Of a stretch of 64,000 bases of DNA, positions 37,701 to 52,700 are shown piece by piece. Positions within the stretch are counted from its first letter, which is position 1. Each line of letters starts with the position of its first letter. The translations under genes and the position numbers were made by a program. The notes beneath the pieces are model-generated. The model saw only the letters and a list, made by a program, of their open reading frames with translations, was not told where the DNA came from and made no database searches. Source of the stretch: Patiria pectinifera (lineage: Eukaryota > Echinodermata > Asteroidea > Valvatida > Asterinidae); contig CM057141.1 of assembly GCA_029964075.1 (NCBI GenBank), positions 1,674,001-1,738,000 on the forward strand, in the 5' to 3' direction.

Positions 37701-40700
37701 ATTTGAAAGACTTCATTACACCGTTCTCAATCGGACAATCGTTTCCATTGCTTCAATACCTCCGAACGAGAATGTTTAATGCATTTTATGGTCATCAACT
37801 GCACCATGCACTGAAAGTCCATAATTCACAAGTGGAGTATAGGGCATCCCCTGCATGCAGAGATATCAGTGAAAGAAACAATAACCCGCCACCTCGGAAA
37901 CTGTGAATATCAAATCTACCAATTGCCGCTGCAGTTCCATTTTAGCATAACGCCAAGTATTAACAAATTCAGGAATCTGCCTTTTGTATGATCGATCGGA
38001 AATGTCAAGCACAAGGTACCCTGTACCCAAAGTATTCGGTTTCGTGTGACGTCCCATCGCAAACTACCTTATGTACTTACGCCTTTCTCTCCCAGAGATC
38101 CCTGCGAGTTTGATAAAGTGATAGAGCGCCAAACGGACAAGAAGTTGGAATAAAAAAGTAAAAAAAATAACACGAACTATCAATAACTGATGTCAAGCAG
38201 GCTCTTAAATGTGAATTATTCCAAATGTTCCTGCAATGTCCCGCTTGTTGTCCAAAAGGGAATGCTCATATATAGCTTTCTAGTGTAATAATTTCTTGGA
38301 CGAATTTCACATTTTTTTGGGACGTCTTTACGACTGGGTCTGCATGCATGTCCAGGACATGTGCTTACATGCATGCACATGTTCGACTCACAACATGTAC
38401 ATACAATGCTTACTTCGGGGTTAACTTATATCAGATAAGGACCATGCATTACTGTGTGTTCATCAACACAAACTCAGAGGGTGTAATTGTATCCTTTAAT
38501 ATCATTGACAACTAGTTCAGAATGTTGCCTCTTCTTCCAAATTGGTGATCGCTCAGCCTATAGCAAAACAAAACGTGTGATAATGGGAACATGGCATTGA
38601 TGATGTCGCAAAAACTCAAGAAATTATTGCAGGATGACGGCAAGTCTACGTGGATAGCTCACTGCTTTCCTGTTACCCTGGTAACAGCTACGTGATCACA
38701 ACTATTACGTTAATCAACACTAATTAGACTACTGAGTTAGATCTTGCATAGCAACCAAAATCATTTGACATGAAAAACCCGTACAGGACAAATACATGAG
38801 CAAGGCTTCATTATTTCTTCTTAAATTATGATTTCCTAAATTAGGTAATGTTTAACGAATAATCACACTCAAATAATGAGATAAGCTTCAGTGAATTGGA
38901 GGTATTCTTTGAATCCGAAGTATAGCGAGTGGCTGTTAGTGTCAGTAATTTAAATGGCTTTTAGTGATGGAATAATAAAGCGCAATTAATGGACACGAAT
39001 GAATCTTTGATTAGACGGTTGGGCTGCCTCAAAGATGGCGCAATATTATTAGCAATGCAGAACTCGCAACTTGCTCATAATTACGACTTTGTTTTCTTCC
39101 TGAAATGTAACTGTCAAAGCGTGAGTTGCTGCATTTCTCCTGTATTGGTCACAACGAAAGTAATGCCTTGGGTGTAAACATATGACGTCACCAGGTTCAA
39201 CCTCACGATAGGACGGGGGTCGACAAAGACTTACTGTGGGCAAGAGGTGCGAACTTGGGTCGGGTATGTTACCTTGTAATAGAGACTATTACATGAATAT
39301 AAAACAAGATATCAAGACAGGTTACAGGATCTTGTGTCTGGTTGGGTGCTTGACGGTGACTTAAACAGATGGGCCAATGGGAAGAAAAGAGAGTCATTCT
39401 AAATTCATTGAGGGAGACTAGATCTTTTTTGTGTGAGATGGACATTGACAAGGCATGTTTACAAATCCGCCATTTTGGGGCTGAACTGTTAAATTTAACT
39501 GGTTTCCCGCACCCTTTATCATAAATCAGCACGTTGATACCTCGCACCATGTGATACTGGTAACACACCATAACCGTGTAACAATTATGATAACGCGGTA
39601 CAGTACCAGCTAAATCGCAGACCCCAAGATGGCTGAAATATGAACAGGCCTAGGCTAAAATACAAAACAAAGGGTAATACCAAAGAAAAACTGAATTGTT
39701 TCAGATTTGAGAGATGTGGAAGGTGGTACACGGGGAGCCATTTATCCGAGCGTAAACAGGTATTTCTTTGACCCACCCACCTCGAGCATTGCTTCCAAAA
39801 ACGAACTCTGAAATAAGAATACTGATGTGTTATTATCAAGTATACGATTTGGGGAGAAAATGGTTTAAAGAAAACTGTTGGGCTTGCTTCAGACAGGCAA
39901 AAGCTATTACGAAAACCAGTCTGTGAAGAACGATAACACGGCACAATCGTAATAATACACGTTTTGAGTTCAGGACTTTTTCTGTTGTTGAAAAATGTGT
40001 TGTTTTGTTTTGTTTTGCATTGTTTTTGTCGCTTCTGTCAGGTCAAATTCTTCAAACACTTTTTAATGAATGGGAAAATGATCGGACCCCCCTTTACTCC
40101 CGGTTTATACGTTTGTTATTAATACCCTTTAAAATAGGTCACTTGCACCGTCACAGAGCTGGAAATGTAATGGCAAATACGAAATACACCGGAATAGCAA
40201 AACCTTATTATATCATTGCCTGGCAGTCTATTGATAGTCCAGAATTTGAATTCTTCGTGTTCAAAATTGATATAGATCAACCTAATTGAGATGCATACAA
40301 TACTTGAACTACCATTTGGATTTTAGGCTTTCTGCACCAGCTGCTCCAAATGCAATCCTTTCATCTGCTGGGTCTTTGATGTCTCTTTGAGATTAGGCCT
40401 AATTACAATTTATAAATTAGTAATTCTCTTTGAAAGTCAGTAGTGAGATAATGATCAAAATCGGACGAGTTTAGGCCCGAGACCTTATCAACCTTTCAGT
40501 TTTTTTCTAAGGTATATTTTATACCGTTTGAAAATTTAAATTGTGGAGAAAAATGACATCTGTCTTGGTCTCATATTTTTATCGTCAGTACTTACCTCAA
40601 ATTGCAGGAAAATGTTTTCCTTCACCGGCACCAGTCTATGCAAAATAAACAGGCAAATGCAATTACATTCCGAGTTGGCATTCATCATTGTTGTTATCAA

Positions 40701-43700
40701 TAAGCTGAAAATTGCAGTCTACTGTTATCATGAGTCCTTTTCCTTTACCGTCATGTCTTCCGTTGGGAATTGTAAGTTATACATGAACATCAATATTCTT
40801 CCGTTATGTACGGGATTTTGATTGATGTGCCTGTCGTTCCGTTTGTATCTCTTGGCAGTTAAAGGTTTTTAACTTCTAATCAAATACTTTCATTCTTAGT
40901 CATCTTGGCAGCGATTCGAGGGGACCCCGCCTCGTTCATTAACATTTCAAAGAGAACAGAGTGCCTAATCTTGTCGTGAAGTATATTCCTAAAAAAAAAC
41001 ACTTTCAAAATAAAAAGGAGCATCAAAATAGGCCGTTGAAAGGCAAACACAATTATCACGACAATTAAATTTTAATTGGGAAGTGAGCACATTTTTTTTG
41101 CAAACAATGGCCTGATTCATCAGTGAGCGATTGGTCAACAAAGAACTATTTTAAACACTGGATCAAATAAAGGTCACTACAAAGCAAAATAAAGAAATCA
41201 AACCAAAACGAAGTAATTTTAAATTAATCAAATAACAAAATTACAAATTGCTCTTACTTGAGCATTTCTTTGAAGCTGAGTTTGTTATCCTTGTCGACGT
41301 CAAAGAGTTTGATCTAGAGAAAAATAGAGAAAACATAATCAAACATGAGTTACACCTGTTATCTTAATGAACTAAACACGACTTACTAAGACGAGATGAA
41401 GAGCTTGCCTTAGAAAAGCCATCAAACCTTTTCATCTTGAAATATTTCAAAAACAAGAAAAAGGTTTTCGCAGCGGGGATAATTATACATGTACATGTGA
41501 ATTTCAGTGACGCCAGTAAGTTATTTTAGATGAAGGTGGGTACATACGCCTGTATCCTGTCAAGAGAAATGTAAAGTCCTATGACGTGCTCAGGTCCAAT
41601 CTTTCCATGTATAAATAGATGTTTTGTACCAAACAAAATTTGCGTCACAGTATCAGAGTGGGAAATAAAGAATCTGAGGACGAGAACTGATGACGTCATT
41701 CACTACTGCGTTTGATAGGCGCAACACAATATACCGAGTAAGGAGCTTCGTCGATTGTAATGCAGTTGTCATACATAGATTTAAATTCATGAATAAAACT
41801 GGGCTAAATATAAGGTTGATACACAAAGCAATGAATGTATGTATTTTGATATCGGAAACCTCGATCGGAAGCTACATCCTTGTAAATTTCAATACAAACC
41901 AAACAAAAGATGAAATAAAACCAGGTGAGGCTTACCATAGCGTCAGTGTATGTCTGGAGCTTTTCGTCGCTGAGTTCAACCTTGCTCAGGTCCCTTAGAA
42001 AGTTCTGTTGAATCAAAAAACATAAAAACGTGCCAAGGATATTCCAGGAGAAGCATTCCATTGAAATATTAAAATCTGATGTCTTGTGAACCATGCAATC
42101 ATTTCTCACAGTAAATACACGTAAAGAGCACATTTAAGAAACTAACTGAATCATCAAGATTGCAGGATGGATCATTTTTCACAATAATAACGTAAAATAA
42201 AATTTGTCCCTCTCTAAAGCAATCGACCCTGTCGCAATTTCTATCATTCACCTACCTTTAGTTCGGATTTGTCAATGAAACCATCTCTGTCCGCGTCATA
42301 TTTTAACCAGATCTGAACATAAAAATCAAAACATCATCTCACAATCACTGCTTAATTCCATTTTCACTTTGTCTTGTATGTTCTACGAACGTTATGCCCT
42401 CTTGACTAGCTGCCACATTTGGTTCGAAAACAATTAAGAAGTAAGTTTTGCATGGAAATCTAGGATTATTTTAGTGCGTTTTGGTACACCGAGTCCGTTG
42501 CATATTTACGGGGTCAGGTGGTGGCAATGTTTCTGCGGTGATAGGTTTAAATGTTTTTCTCCGAGAAACATACATTACTGGAATTGGATTTTTCCCCCTG
42601 TAAGCAAAAATGGTTAATAACCTGACCCGTGGAATCATTTTGTAGGTAGACGTTATCCGTGGATCCAAGCATGACTTAGGTGCTTCGGGATGGTTCGATG
42701 ATAGCTAAATTGTTGTGTTGCTGCCTTATGGCATCACAAGCAGTTCTATCTAACGATACAAAATGGCTGCTATTATATAGCAGAAAAAAAACACCGTGAA
42801 CTGTGTTACACCGTGCCCATTCGGTATACTTAATTAAAATTGTGGAAAGAGAGCACAAAAGAGACTTGACAAATTTCAGTCTTGCCACCGACATACCAAC
42901 CTGTAATAAAAACGTAATTGGTCCTCACGATGAGGTTTTTATATTTTTCTTCAAACCAATGATTTCCTGTGTTCGTATCTGACAAACCATGGGCTAATTG
43001 AGTTGGTTCCCGCGTTCAGAGCGGTAGAAATCAAGCATGTCCTCGTGTACTTGCTTCATTTGCTGCGGTGTGATTAGGGGTTGAAAGCAAGACTTAACAC
43101 TCAACGACTGTTTATTGCTTGACCTGGTGCAAAGAAGAAAGTTTCTTGTGGAATGTAGTTCATCATCACCGATTAAATTTCCTTCGTTCCTCTTGTACAT
43201 GTGTTAAATGGTATCCGACTATGTAATGAGGTTTCAATGGAAGTTCAAGAAAAATAAACTTTAGCGGGACTCGCACTTGCCATATCCATCAAATACCTGT
43301 TGAGCTATCCTGCCCTATGATAACAGTCGCCCAATTTGCCATGTCATTCGTCTGCGGCGCCAGTCCCCAGCAAAAGTAATGTCAAGAAAGGCAAATCCAT
43401 CAAGTGGCGCCAGACTACAAGCCTAGGCATTCCTATCCTCATTTTTATCAAAACTAATTCATTAAAAACGAATTTTATCACTGTGTCAGGATTCACTTTT
43501 GGAGGTGACACCTTTCCCACTAACATCGGAAAGATAAAGTGTTGAATACAATAAAACTAGACAATACGTGGAAAATTAAAAAGAAAAGAAAAAAGAAACT
43601 GATACCACAAATTAAGTTCATGTGTGAATGATGCTGGACATGAATTACATCACGTCTTTGGATGCCTAATGTCGGTAAACTGTGCGGAGTAACACGATCG

Positions 43701-46700
43701 ACATTAAATTTGAATCCCGACAGTCCCAATTTATGAACCGCACTGGGAAGCAGGCATGCATAAAACAGCCTTCTGATCGGAAGACACAGCCACTATGCAC
43801 ATCACTTGGGGCCGAATCTACTTAACGGATTGTGACACGTGTCATGGCGGGAAAATGCCACTTAATTCCCGCCGAATTTGTTGCTGGCACGGCGCGGCGC
43901 GGCGTGGCGTGGCGTGGCGCGGGCGATGCTGTCATCTGACCGCTGCCAAGGCGATTTACTGCCCCACGAGTCGAGAGGAAAACGGCTCAAAGGGAAGATA
44001 CAAACAAGGATGGTTATGAATTTGATGTTCCTGGAGCGGGATATTGAATTAAAAGAAAGATTCACACGGAATCCTGTCCATACACAAAATGAATCATGGG
44101 GGCGTATTATGACGACAAAGTTTCTCGCCTCAAGGTGGCTGAGTTGTTTTACGAAACACGTCACATCGGCTTATTTCTTCGCGGTTTAAAAGGGTTTCAC
44201 TGAACGAATTGCACTGTTCCCCGATAGGGACGACAGGCGTTGTTAATCAAACCTTCAAATGTCTCCTTCGCTTCACATCACACATTTAGATAAAGAGAGC
44301 TTTTTATATTATCAGACGGCAGCACAGAAGGATCCAATGACTTGTGTTGGATCGAGTACCGAACTACTTGTCTTGGCACTAACTAATGTGTTCCCCACCA
44401 TCGTAAACCAATATTGCTCCGCGACAAATACACCCGTGATTAATGCATGATCAAGAAGAGTGATCCGTACGTACGAGGAAAAAACGCGTCCCATAAACAC
44501 TGAAGGGGGAAAAAGTCTTCGAAACTGAAAACGTGCGTACAGACAAAGTACGATTGACCCGAGAAGTTCAATAAGTGGCGGTGATTGTACGCTGGTGTCA
44601 ACTTGAAATGACAAGTTGTCTTGGCAACTCATCTGAGTTCACATCCTGATCGAACAGGCAATTGCAGTCCAGGGGCATCACATGTCGTGGGCTGGTAGAC
44701 TGAACAACAGCCATTTGGATTGGTCAAGGGTTGGGATTACTGATGTCGTCGTCTTCACCGGCTGTTTTGATTAGGCCTTTAGCGGGTCTCATCGGATTGA
44801 TGTGGTACATTTCCGGTCGATGCCTACACTTTGCTGACACAGTGGAATTCCTGTGTTTTATTCTTTAAATGTGAACATTCAATTCCGGATCGAAAGAAAA
44901 TTCCTTAGGCCAAAAAAAAAGTCTCCGGTTTCTGGTATATGCGCGCGCGTCGCCGTAGCCACGCGTCGGCAAAATGAAAAAGGTTTTTTTTTCAATGAAA
45001 GATGATGTCTCAAAACCGCCAAACTCACTGGTTTGACTGGAATCCTGCTGCTGCACAATTTTAACGTGTTTTTAGATGGGATTATGATCGAGAATAAGCT
45101 TTATGTGGCCTCTCTGGTCTCCCATAATATTTGCACTAAGTTTAGTCGGGCACCATTTGCAGTCATCAGCCGACATTAATTTGAAGCAAAAAAAACAGGT
45201 AAAAAAAAAAAGCCGCGTCGCCGCACCACTTTTTGGGCAAGCTCCATACCAGAAACCGGAGACTTTTTTTTGGCCTTAGTTAATAAACCGATTCATAATA
45301 TGCCCTTTTCCTAAAGAAGCTAGTACGAGCATGCTAAACGAAACGTCAACTGTTTACCTATACATTTATCGTTTGCAATCATCTTATCTTCTCTCTATTG
45401 AGAAGAGATATCTTTCCACGGTCATTGAACAATTTCGAATCTTTCTTCAAATCTAACTTAGTTTTTCAATATTACTTTTTAAAATCTTGCTTGATATACG
45501 GGTGTGATCCTCAGTCCATATCGACATTTTGTCCCAACTTTTGGTCACTTCGCTTTATTTTTTAGACGGCGTATAAACAATCATTGTGACTAACATTGTC
45601 TGACCAAAATTGCACATACACCACACCAGGAGAGATACACCGTCCTTCCGTGGTGCTTATTAAGTATAAAGGAATGTGCAAATTTTCATGGCATTGTGGA
45701 TTTTTTTTGTTTTTATTGTTTTCTAATCAACAGTTTGAGAAAATATGGTAGACAAAAATATAACGTAGTTAAAGGGAAATAAACAGTCCCTCTGACAATA
45801 TCCGCTGTTTGAGGTTTTTGATATATGTCGCTAGGCAGACCGTTAGGGGCAGGGCCAGACATCAATTTCGCCATCGCTAGTCAAGCAGCTGACGCGCAAT
45901 GTCTCGCGGATATCCGTCTCATTTCCTGGGCTCTTTTCCCATTCATCCGTGTCATCAAGATCCTGCCATCGACAAGGTTGTTGGAGAGTAGGGGAGCCGG
46001 GGTGGACTTGGTGGGTTCAAAAGGAAGTAGGTCAGGTGTGCCTAAGAGCCTCGGGTGTGCAGGTGTACAGGTCTTCGGGGGCGGGAGGACAGACATTGCG
46101 TGTGTAGTCTGTCACCTTGCATGGCTCGGCAAAACTGCCAGGCTTAAACTAATTGAAGGGCGGTAGATCATGCTCCCCAGCGTGCGTGATATTGAGGAAA
46201 TGTCCATAACTCTCAACATCCCAACAAGGCGATGAAACAGGTCAAGTTTTCGGATGTTTCCCGGTGCCTCAGCTTTTCCTTAAAGTTTTCATTTTCAATT
46301 AAAGGCACTTGTGATCAATTTGTAATCGCCCATTAAAATCGAGTAAAAACCTTGCTCGAAGTGAATATAGGGCTGGTCCTAAATACCAAATTATACTATG
46401 AATGGTATCGTTCGGAAGAGAAAACAATCACCAAAGGTGGTAAAAAGAAAAGTGTGCCATGCCGGCATACATTAAAAATGTTTTCGTGCGTTAGCATTGG
46501 AATCCAGTTACGAGGCCAAAAATATTTGTTTTCTCTTTTTCTCAGAATGTGCAGTAGCCACTGAGCTAAAAGTTCTTCAGGTTAGTTGTTATGAACCATT
46601 AAAGAAAGAACCAATTAATGAAGAACATTTGACCTTTACTTTCAATCTATCAACACATGCAGTTCCTTGCGTGTAGGCCTACATGACAAGCTGCGTTTCG

Positions 46701-49700
46701 GAATCATTCGTTTACATGGAATATGGAAGTCATTCGGTTGCGAGACTATCACATTTAAAAAAAGGTGGCTTAAGATTATGAATCTAGACAGATCTCATAC
46801 TCACGTCATAGAACTCTTTGCTGGTCCGGGGTGCCTCCTTGGAACGGAACAGGAGCAGGAAATTCTGTTCTGGCTTCATGATTTCCGCCAACTGTGAAGA
46901 CAATAAATAGAACAGTCTCGTGAAATTACTTATCACGTTTTGTTAAAATAGTTGCAATGGTAGTGAAGATATCAACAGTTATTTCAGAAGAACTACTCAT
47001 TGGGCCCATTCCCACGCTTCTATTCAACGTGAATTGAAAATGTATTCCTAAACCGTGTACGCCTGCTCCAAAAAAAGGAGGTATTTTGTGAATGGTCGAT
47101 TTTCAGAACAAAAGTATCTTAATTGCGAAAGTTATAGGTATTTCATGCAGGTATTCAATTTGTTTCATTATTATTTATGTAAATAGCCACATAATTGAGT
47201 AAGATCCCTACATGTTGTATCAGTAACAACTGTTTACAATAGAACAGTTACATTTATTATTAAAATATATTAAAGGGAGTCAGGTTGGCGTATTGGGTTT
47301 TCAGTCCCTGCCTGATTCCGTGGGTTTTTCTTCTTCTCATTGTCTTCTCTCCACAGGTTTCTTCAGGCTTGCGAGCTACAGTACCTAGGGCGCTTTTGAG
47401 GAATCCTTCGTTTCATTACCAGAAATGATTAATAATAATAACAATAATTATGAGTTGTCCTTAATAGTTCTAGCCGAAATTCAAAATATGCATTTTAGTT
47501 GTATAAACTTGGTATCAATACGATAACTTGGCCTAAATGATCAGTTAACCAAACCATGCACAACATTTATTCCAGTGCCAAAGTCGTCTTTTGACCCTCC
47601 CTGTTCCGTAACATGGATCCCATCCTTTCTACGTCTCCTTCTGCAGGCCTCTGTGTGAATTCAGATGCCCACGTGTTAGAAAGGTGCATTTGACAGCTAG
47701 CCCCCAAGGCCCCATCATGCATTTTGCATGAAAGGGGGCACCAAATGCACCACGCGGCGCCATTCTAACGCTGTATCACGAGCGAGGTGTGCCGAGCACT
47801 ACATGAGGTGCAAAATGGGCGGGTGGGCTCTATTTCTGACAAAGGGATGTCTTACCAATAATGTATAACAAGGAATCACGAAACGTGCCACGCATATTAC
47901 CAAGCCTTCACTGGCACTGTTACAACACATACACTTGACATTATGGGGTATACGGGCTAGATCTGTTGTACAGTTTTAATGTTTATCTGGGTACTTAAAT
48001 CTCAAACCCCATAACATTTTTAGTGGGGTACTGACATTTCTATATAATTGTTCATATTGTTGCTCTTACAGTCCCTTACACTTAGTAAATTAACCATGCC
48101 TTTTCAGGCGTTAAATACAAGAATTACCATTTGTCGTATAGTCAGGATAGCATGGTCAAGGGTCTCAAGAATTACACTTGTGGTTCCCGTTCTTCACAGT
48201 CTTTCAGAACCACAACTGTATTTTGTAAATATATTCAATGTTATAAAACTGGTTTGTTATTGCCCTGGCGAGACGGTACGATCAAAGAAGTAGGTACCAT
48301 ATGAGGCCCTGCATTTATCAATTTGATGCCTGATTTCACAGCCAAAATGCGCAGCCAAACTCGAGTTGCAATTTCCGGCATTGACATGAATTATGCAGGC
48401 GGCCTATTTGCTACAGGAACCCCTGTACTTTGGCGACATTATGTCCAAGCCGTACCTTTTAGGTGTTTCACTCCATACCTAAGCGTGCATTAGCAATTAC
48501 GCCTTTAATTGGAATTTCGATCTGGAATTTCTCGGAGTGCAGCGAACAATAGCGGCGCCTGGCTAGTAGCTGCGGGATATCATTGCACATGAATGAGTCA
48601 CTCGATAATGCTTACATCTGGTGATGGATTTTTAATACTTTACGAATGAAAGACAAGCAGATGTGCTGTAAAAAAATGTAAATACATATTTAGAATACTT
48701 TTCGCAGCAGTCTATGCCGGTTAAAGGGCTAGTTTTAGCGCACTAAAATGTGCGCCCATTTATGGCAGAAAGACTGGACATGAGAAACCACCGAGTTCAT
48801 CCTTCGACGATTCGCAGAGATGCAAAACATAAGAGTCAACGCCCCACCAACTTGGGCACACACCTCCTGAAACGGTGATAACCTTTGTCTTTTAGAGGAC
48901 ATCATCGGAACTGCAATAATCTCTATCTTTCTTTCTTGGCATGTATTAGACCACTTTACAAACATATTCCAGGTTCGATTTATATGAGGCACATAATTCT
49001 CTTGCTTTGATTGAAACTCCTATACGAGGCCTCTGTTTCATGTGTTCCGTAAACATTTTACGATTCTTTTCTTTTCACCATCACACATGCTTTACCCGCC
49101 TAATGCTGCATTTAACTGTGAACCATGCATTATGCATTTCCACGTTGAAACAGTTCTTAAAGAGTCAGAGATGAGTCCATAAAGAAGATTGTGTGAAATT
49201 TCAGCCCCCCCCCCAAAAAAAAACAAACAACAACAACAACCAAACAAAAACACTCACCCCAAACTGTCATGCTACATAAAGGACAGTCCTTAAATATGAA
49301 CTAACACAATTAGTAACGATCTGATGTACAACCCGTATGATTTCGTAAATTTTATGATGTAATTTCACATCATGACGCATGGAAATAAGTCCAGGTTTAC
49401 ACCTGATATATATCGCTTGTTTTCGCTTCAGCTGCACAAGTTCATTTCTAGTTACGATATCTTGTTTAACCATTCTTCTCCAACCAGGCCAACATCATAC
49501 CGACTAAAGTCTTCTCCCTCTCCGTTTATCTTTCCTATCTTGGAAACTATCTTGTGTTATCTTGAGTTACTTTTTTGTTCTATCCCGAAGACTTCTCAAT
49601 GTAAGGCTGCATAACCAGCAGAGCCAGACAGGAAACCATTTCTATCCCGAGGGTCGAAGCAGGAAAAACGGAAGGAACTGCGAGGGAGAAAAGTCGTGCT

Positions 49701-52700
49701 TGCTAGGTGCCTCACTCCTAGTCACGATTCCTTGATAAGGATGGATAGTCAGGCGGCTGCATTCATGACTTTAATGCTTGATTGCCAACAGCGAAGAAGC
49801 CGTTCTGTCTGTGGCTGTTTAATGCGTAAAACCTTAAAATGCAAATAAGATGATAACCATGGAAAATGTCACCCGCCTGACGGTTTAACCGCCAATTTTA
49901 CCGACTTGTACCACACTGGAGTAGATCAGATGGAAAGTGCAGTAGAAATAACCGGGGTGTAGGATAACTATTTTACACGATAATGCGAGTAAATCATTTA
50001 ACAGCGCAAAGTGTTCTACATTACCCGAAACACTTAAACAAGTTAAACCTCAAATTAGAGTCGAGGACATGGTACACTTATCGTTACCAGGAAGAACAGG
50101 GTCACTGAATACGACGTTAATCAGTGGTAACATTGTAATCTCAAATCGGGTTTATGGCTATAAATAGGTAGGTAAAACCGCTGCTCTGAAATGACGGTGA
50201 GGTAAATAGAATACATCACAGCCTGTCTCTACTGAAACCTCGAACGTTTTTAATATGTTTCTTCTTGTGGGTATAGGGTTGAAGAGCTTCAGCCCGATGG
50301 GTTGTCATTGCTTTATGATTAAAGACCCTCTAGAACTGAAGTTGACATGCCTCATTGAAATGAAAATACGTGACATATGCCACTCGACCTAGGTAGCCAG
50401 CTGGTTGGTTTTGGGACAATGTCTATACTTCACCATCATCAATCCATCAAGTTAAAGGGCAAACTAGAAAGACATCTGCATGTTTTAACCCTGCACCTTG
50501 TACTCTAAAGTGCCATGAAATGGAAATATGAGTCGTGGCGAAACCATCAAGGCTTTTTGCTCATAATTGTGCTCGTATTTATTGAGCTTTTAGTCCTATT
50601 ATCGCCAAACCCATCCACAGGTCAATATGCAAGACAATTTACCCTGCTTTGCCTAATAAGTGAGCTATTTTTATCTAAATTTGACATCAGGGTTGATATT
50701 AAACATGTGAGGGTACGGTAAACGGCATGAAACGGTTGACCGCTGCACAGTTAATTATTTTTAAGGAAGTCATTTGTATACCATGCCGTACGGGTTATTT
50801 TAATTGAGTTTGCAAGCGGAATTAAAAACTTTACTTTCAAAAAGTGTCGAGGCCAACCGCCATGTTTCATAATGTCATGAGACTCGAAAACCGAAATTGT
50901 GACTTTTTTTTTTTTACAAAATGTTGGCTTATTCTGAAGCCGTTTCTCTCTTGGGGTCAATCGAACTTTACACACCACACGATATACGGAGCCACCGAGA
51001 ACAGTGGAAGCTCCAGTAATATTTAATTCATGGTGTTGTAAATGTTTTGAATAAATAATCACTTTCAGACTCATGGCATCGTGAACGGTGCCCGTAGGGT
51101 TGAACATCACCAAATGCTGCGACTTTGACTTAACTTACGAAATTAAGCCGAAGTTCACCCATGCAATAAAATTTACCAATACGTTTTATTATAACAGCCG
51201 TGACATAACCAACAACATGTAAGAATATGATATCGTTCTCCATGTATTGACAGGCAAATCATTTACTAATTATTCGCCAATGCCGACCGCCGCTTGCTGA
51301 TTCTGCCGAGATAGATGGCGGGAAAGTGCGATAGTTACCATGACAACATCAGAATTACAACACAGTAGCTGTTAGCTCTTCATATTGATAAATAATGGGA
51401 ACCGCACCATCTGTGTACTCTCGAGATTGAAATTTTGATAATAATATAATGTCCATATACAATAAGGGTTTTGAACAACGCCAGCATGGAGATTCTAATA
51501 CAAAATTTAGGCCTATCTTTAAAAAATAATTTTTCCATAATATAGTATGAATAAATTATTAGAACGAGATACAATGAAATAATGTCGAATGTTAACAAGA
51601 CGACATTTCGACGGTGGACGTGCATTGAAAATGACAAGAGACGAAACAACCAATGGATATGAAATTAAAGGGGGACAAATAGATTAGTATACAAGCCTAT
51701 ACATTTGTGCATCAGTAATGTTGAATTTGCCCATAAGGCAATGCAAACTAAAAATATTTGTATTTATCTCTCTGGGAAAAGCGTTAAATACAAGTGCATG
51801 GATATTATGTTTTTCAAACAGTGGATCGATATTGTTTTAAATATTATCAGATGACGAATAAAAGTCCTGTTAACGCCTCATATCATGTTAATAGACCTCT
51901 GCATGATAACCATTATTTTTTTTTAATTTCAGTTCCGTAAAAACGTGTCACTGAAAGGGGTATCCAAATGCCTTGGGCATAGATAGGAGAAAGGCGCTGC
52001 CTTTTGTTAATGACTGCCGTGCGAAATGTCTACTCACAATGACGTTGCAATATTTCAACCAATTTATCCAAACCAAAACGGAAATAAATGCTTTTTGACC
52101 TTCTGTAAATTATCTGATACTGCTGACGTTTTATGATTGAGGCAATTTCTATCAAAAGTGGTGTAGTTCTAGCACTGGACACGGTAATTGGGAGTTCACT
52201 GGGGCGTATCAGACCCTCATGCAAATCTAATGGGCATTGGTTCCTCACGACTGATTCCGAGTGTCTTTACTCGTCATATTAATGGCATGCAACGAGCGTC
52301 GGAGGCAAAGGGGCGCATCAATATTAAAGTTCCTTAATGATGTCGTTACAGCAACTTTAACCGCATGGGATCTACAGTTGACCTCGAGAATGCATGAATA
52401 CCTAGAGGACAACTGCAAAACGTGCAGGGAATCAACTTTCGCGGGAAAAAAATCATCAAGTATATAACATGGTTGTGTACGTGTGTGTAGGGCCTATTAT
52501 TGGAAAAAACACCATTGAGTCTTTCAGCATTGACGTTTTCGTATCAAGACATCAAGACATCAAGAATGTTCATGACTCACCCCACTGCGTGTTTATAAGC
52601 TACTCAAGCAGCTGAATTACAACAAAAATTGTATTGCGAAAACCCAATTATTTGTTTTTAAATATCTTAGACATTGCAGTTACATCCAACCATATACTTA

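Noticed and set aside
40636-41935. Two neighbouring introns of identical length (622 nt each)
   Set aside because: No sequence similarity was seen between them; treated as coincidence.
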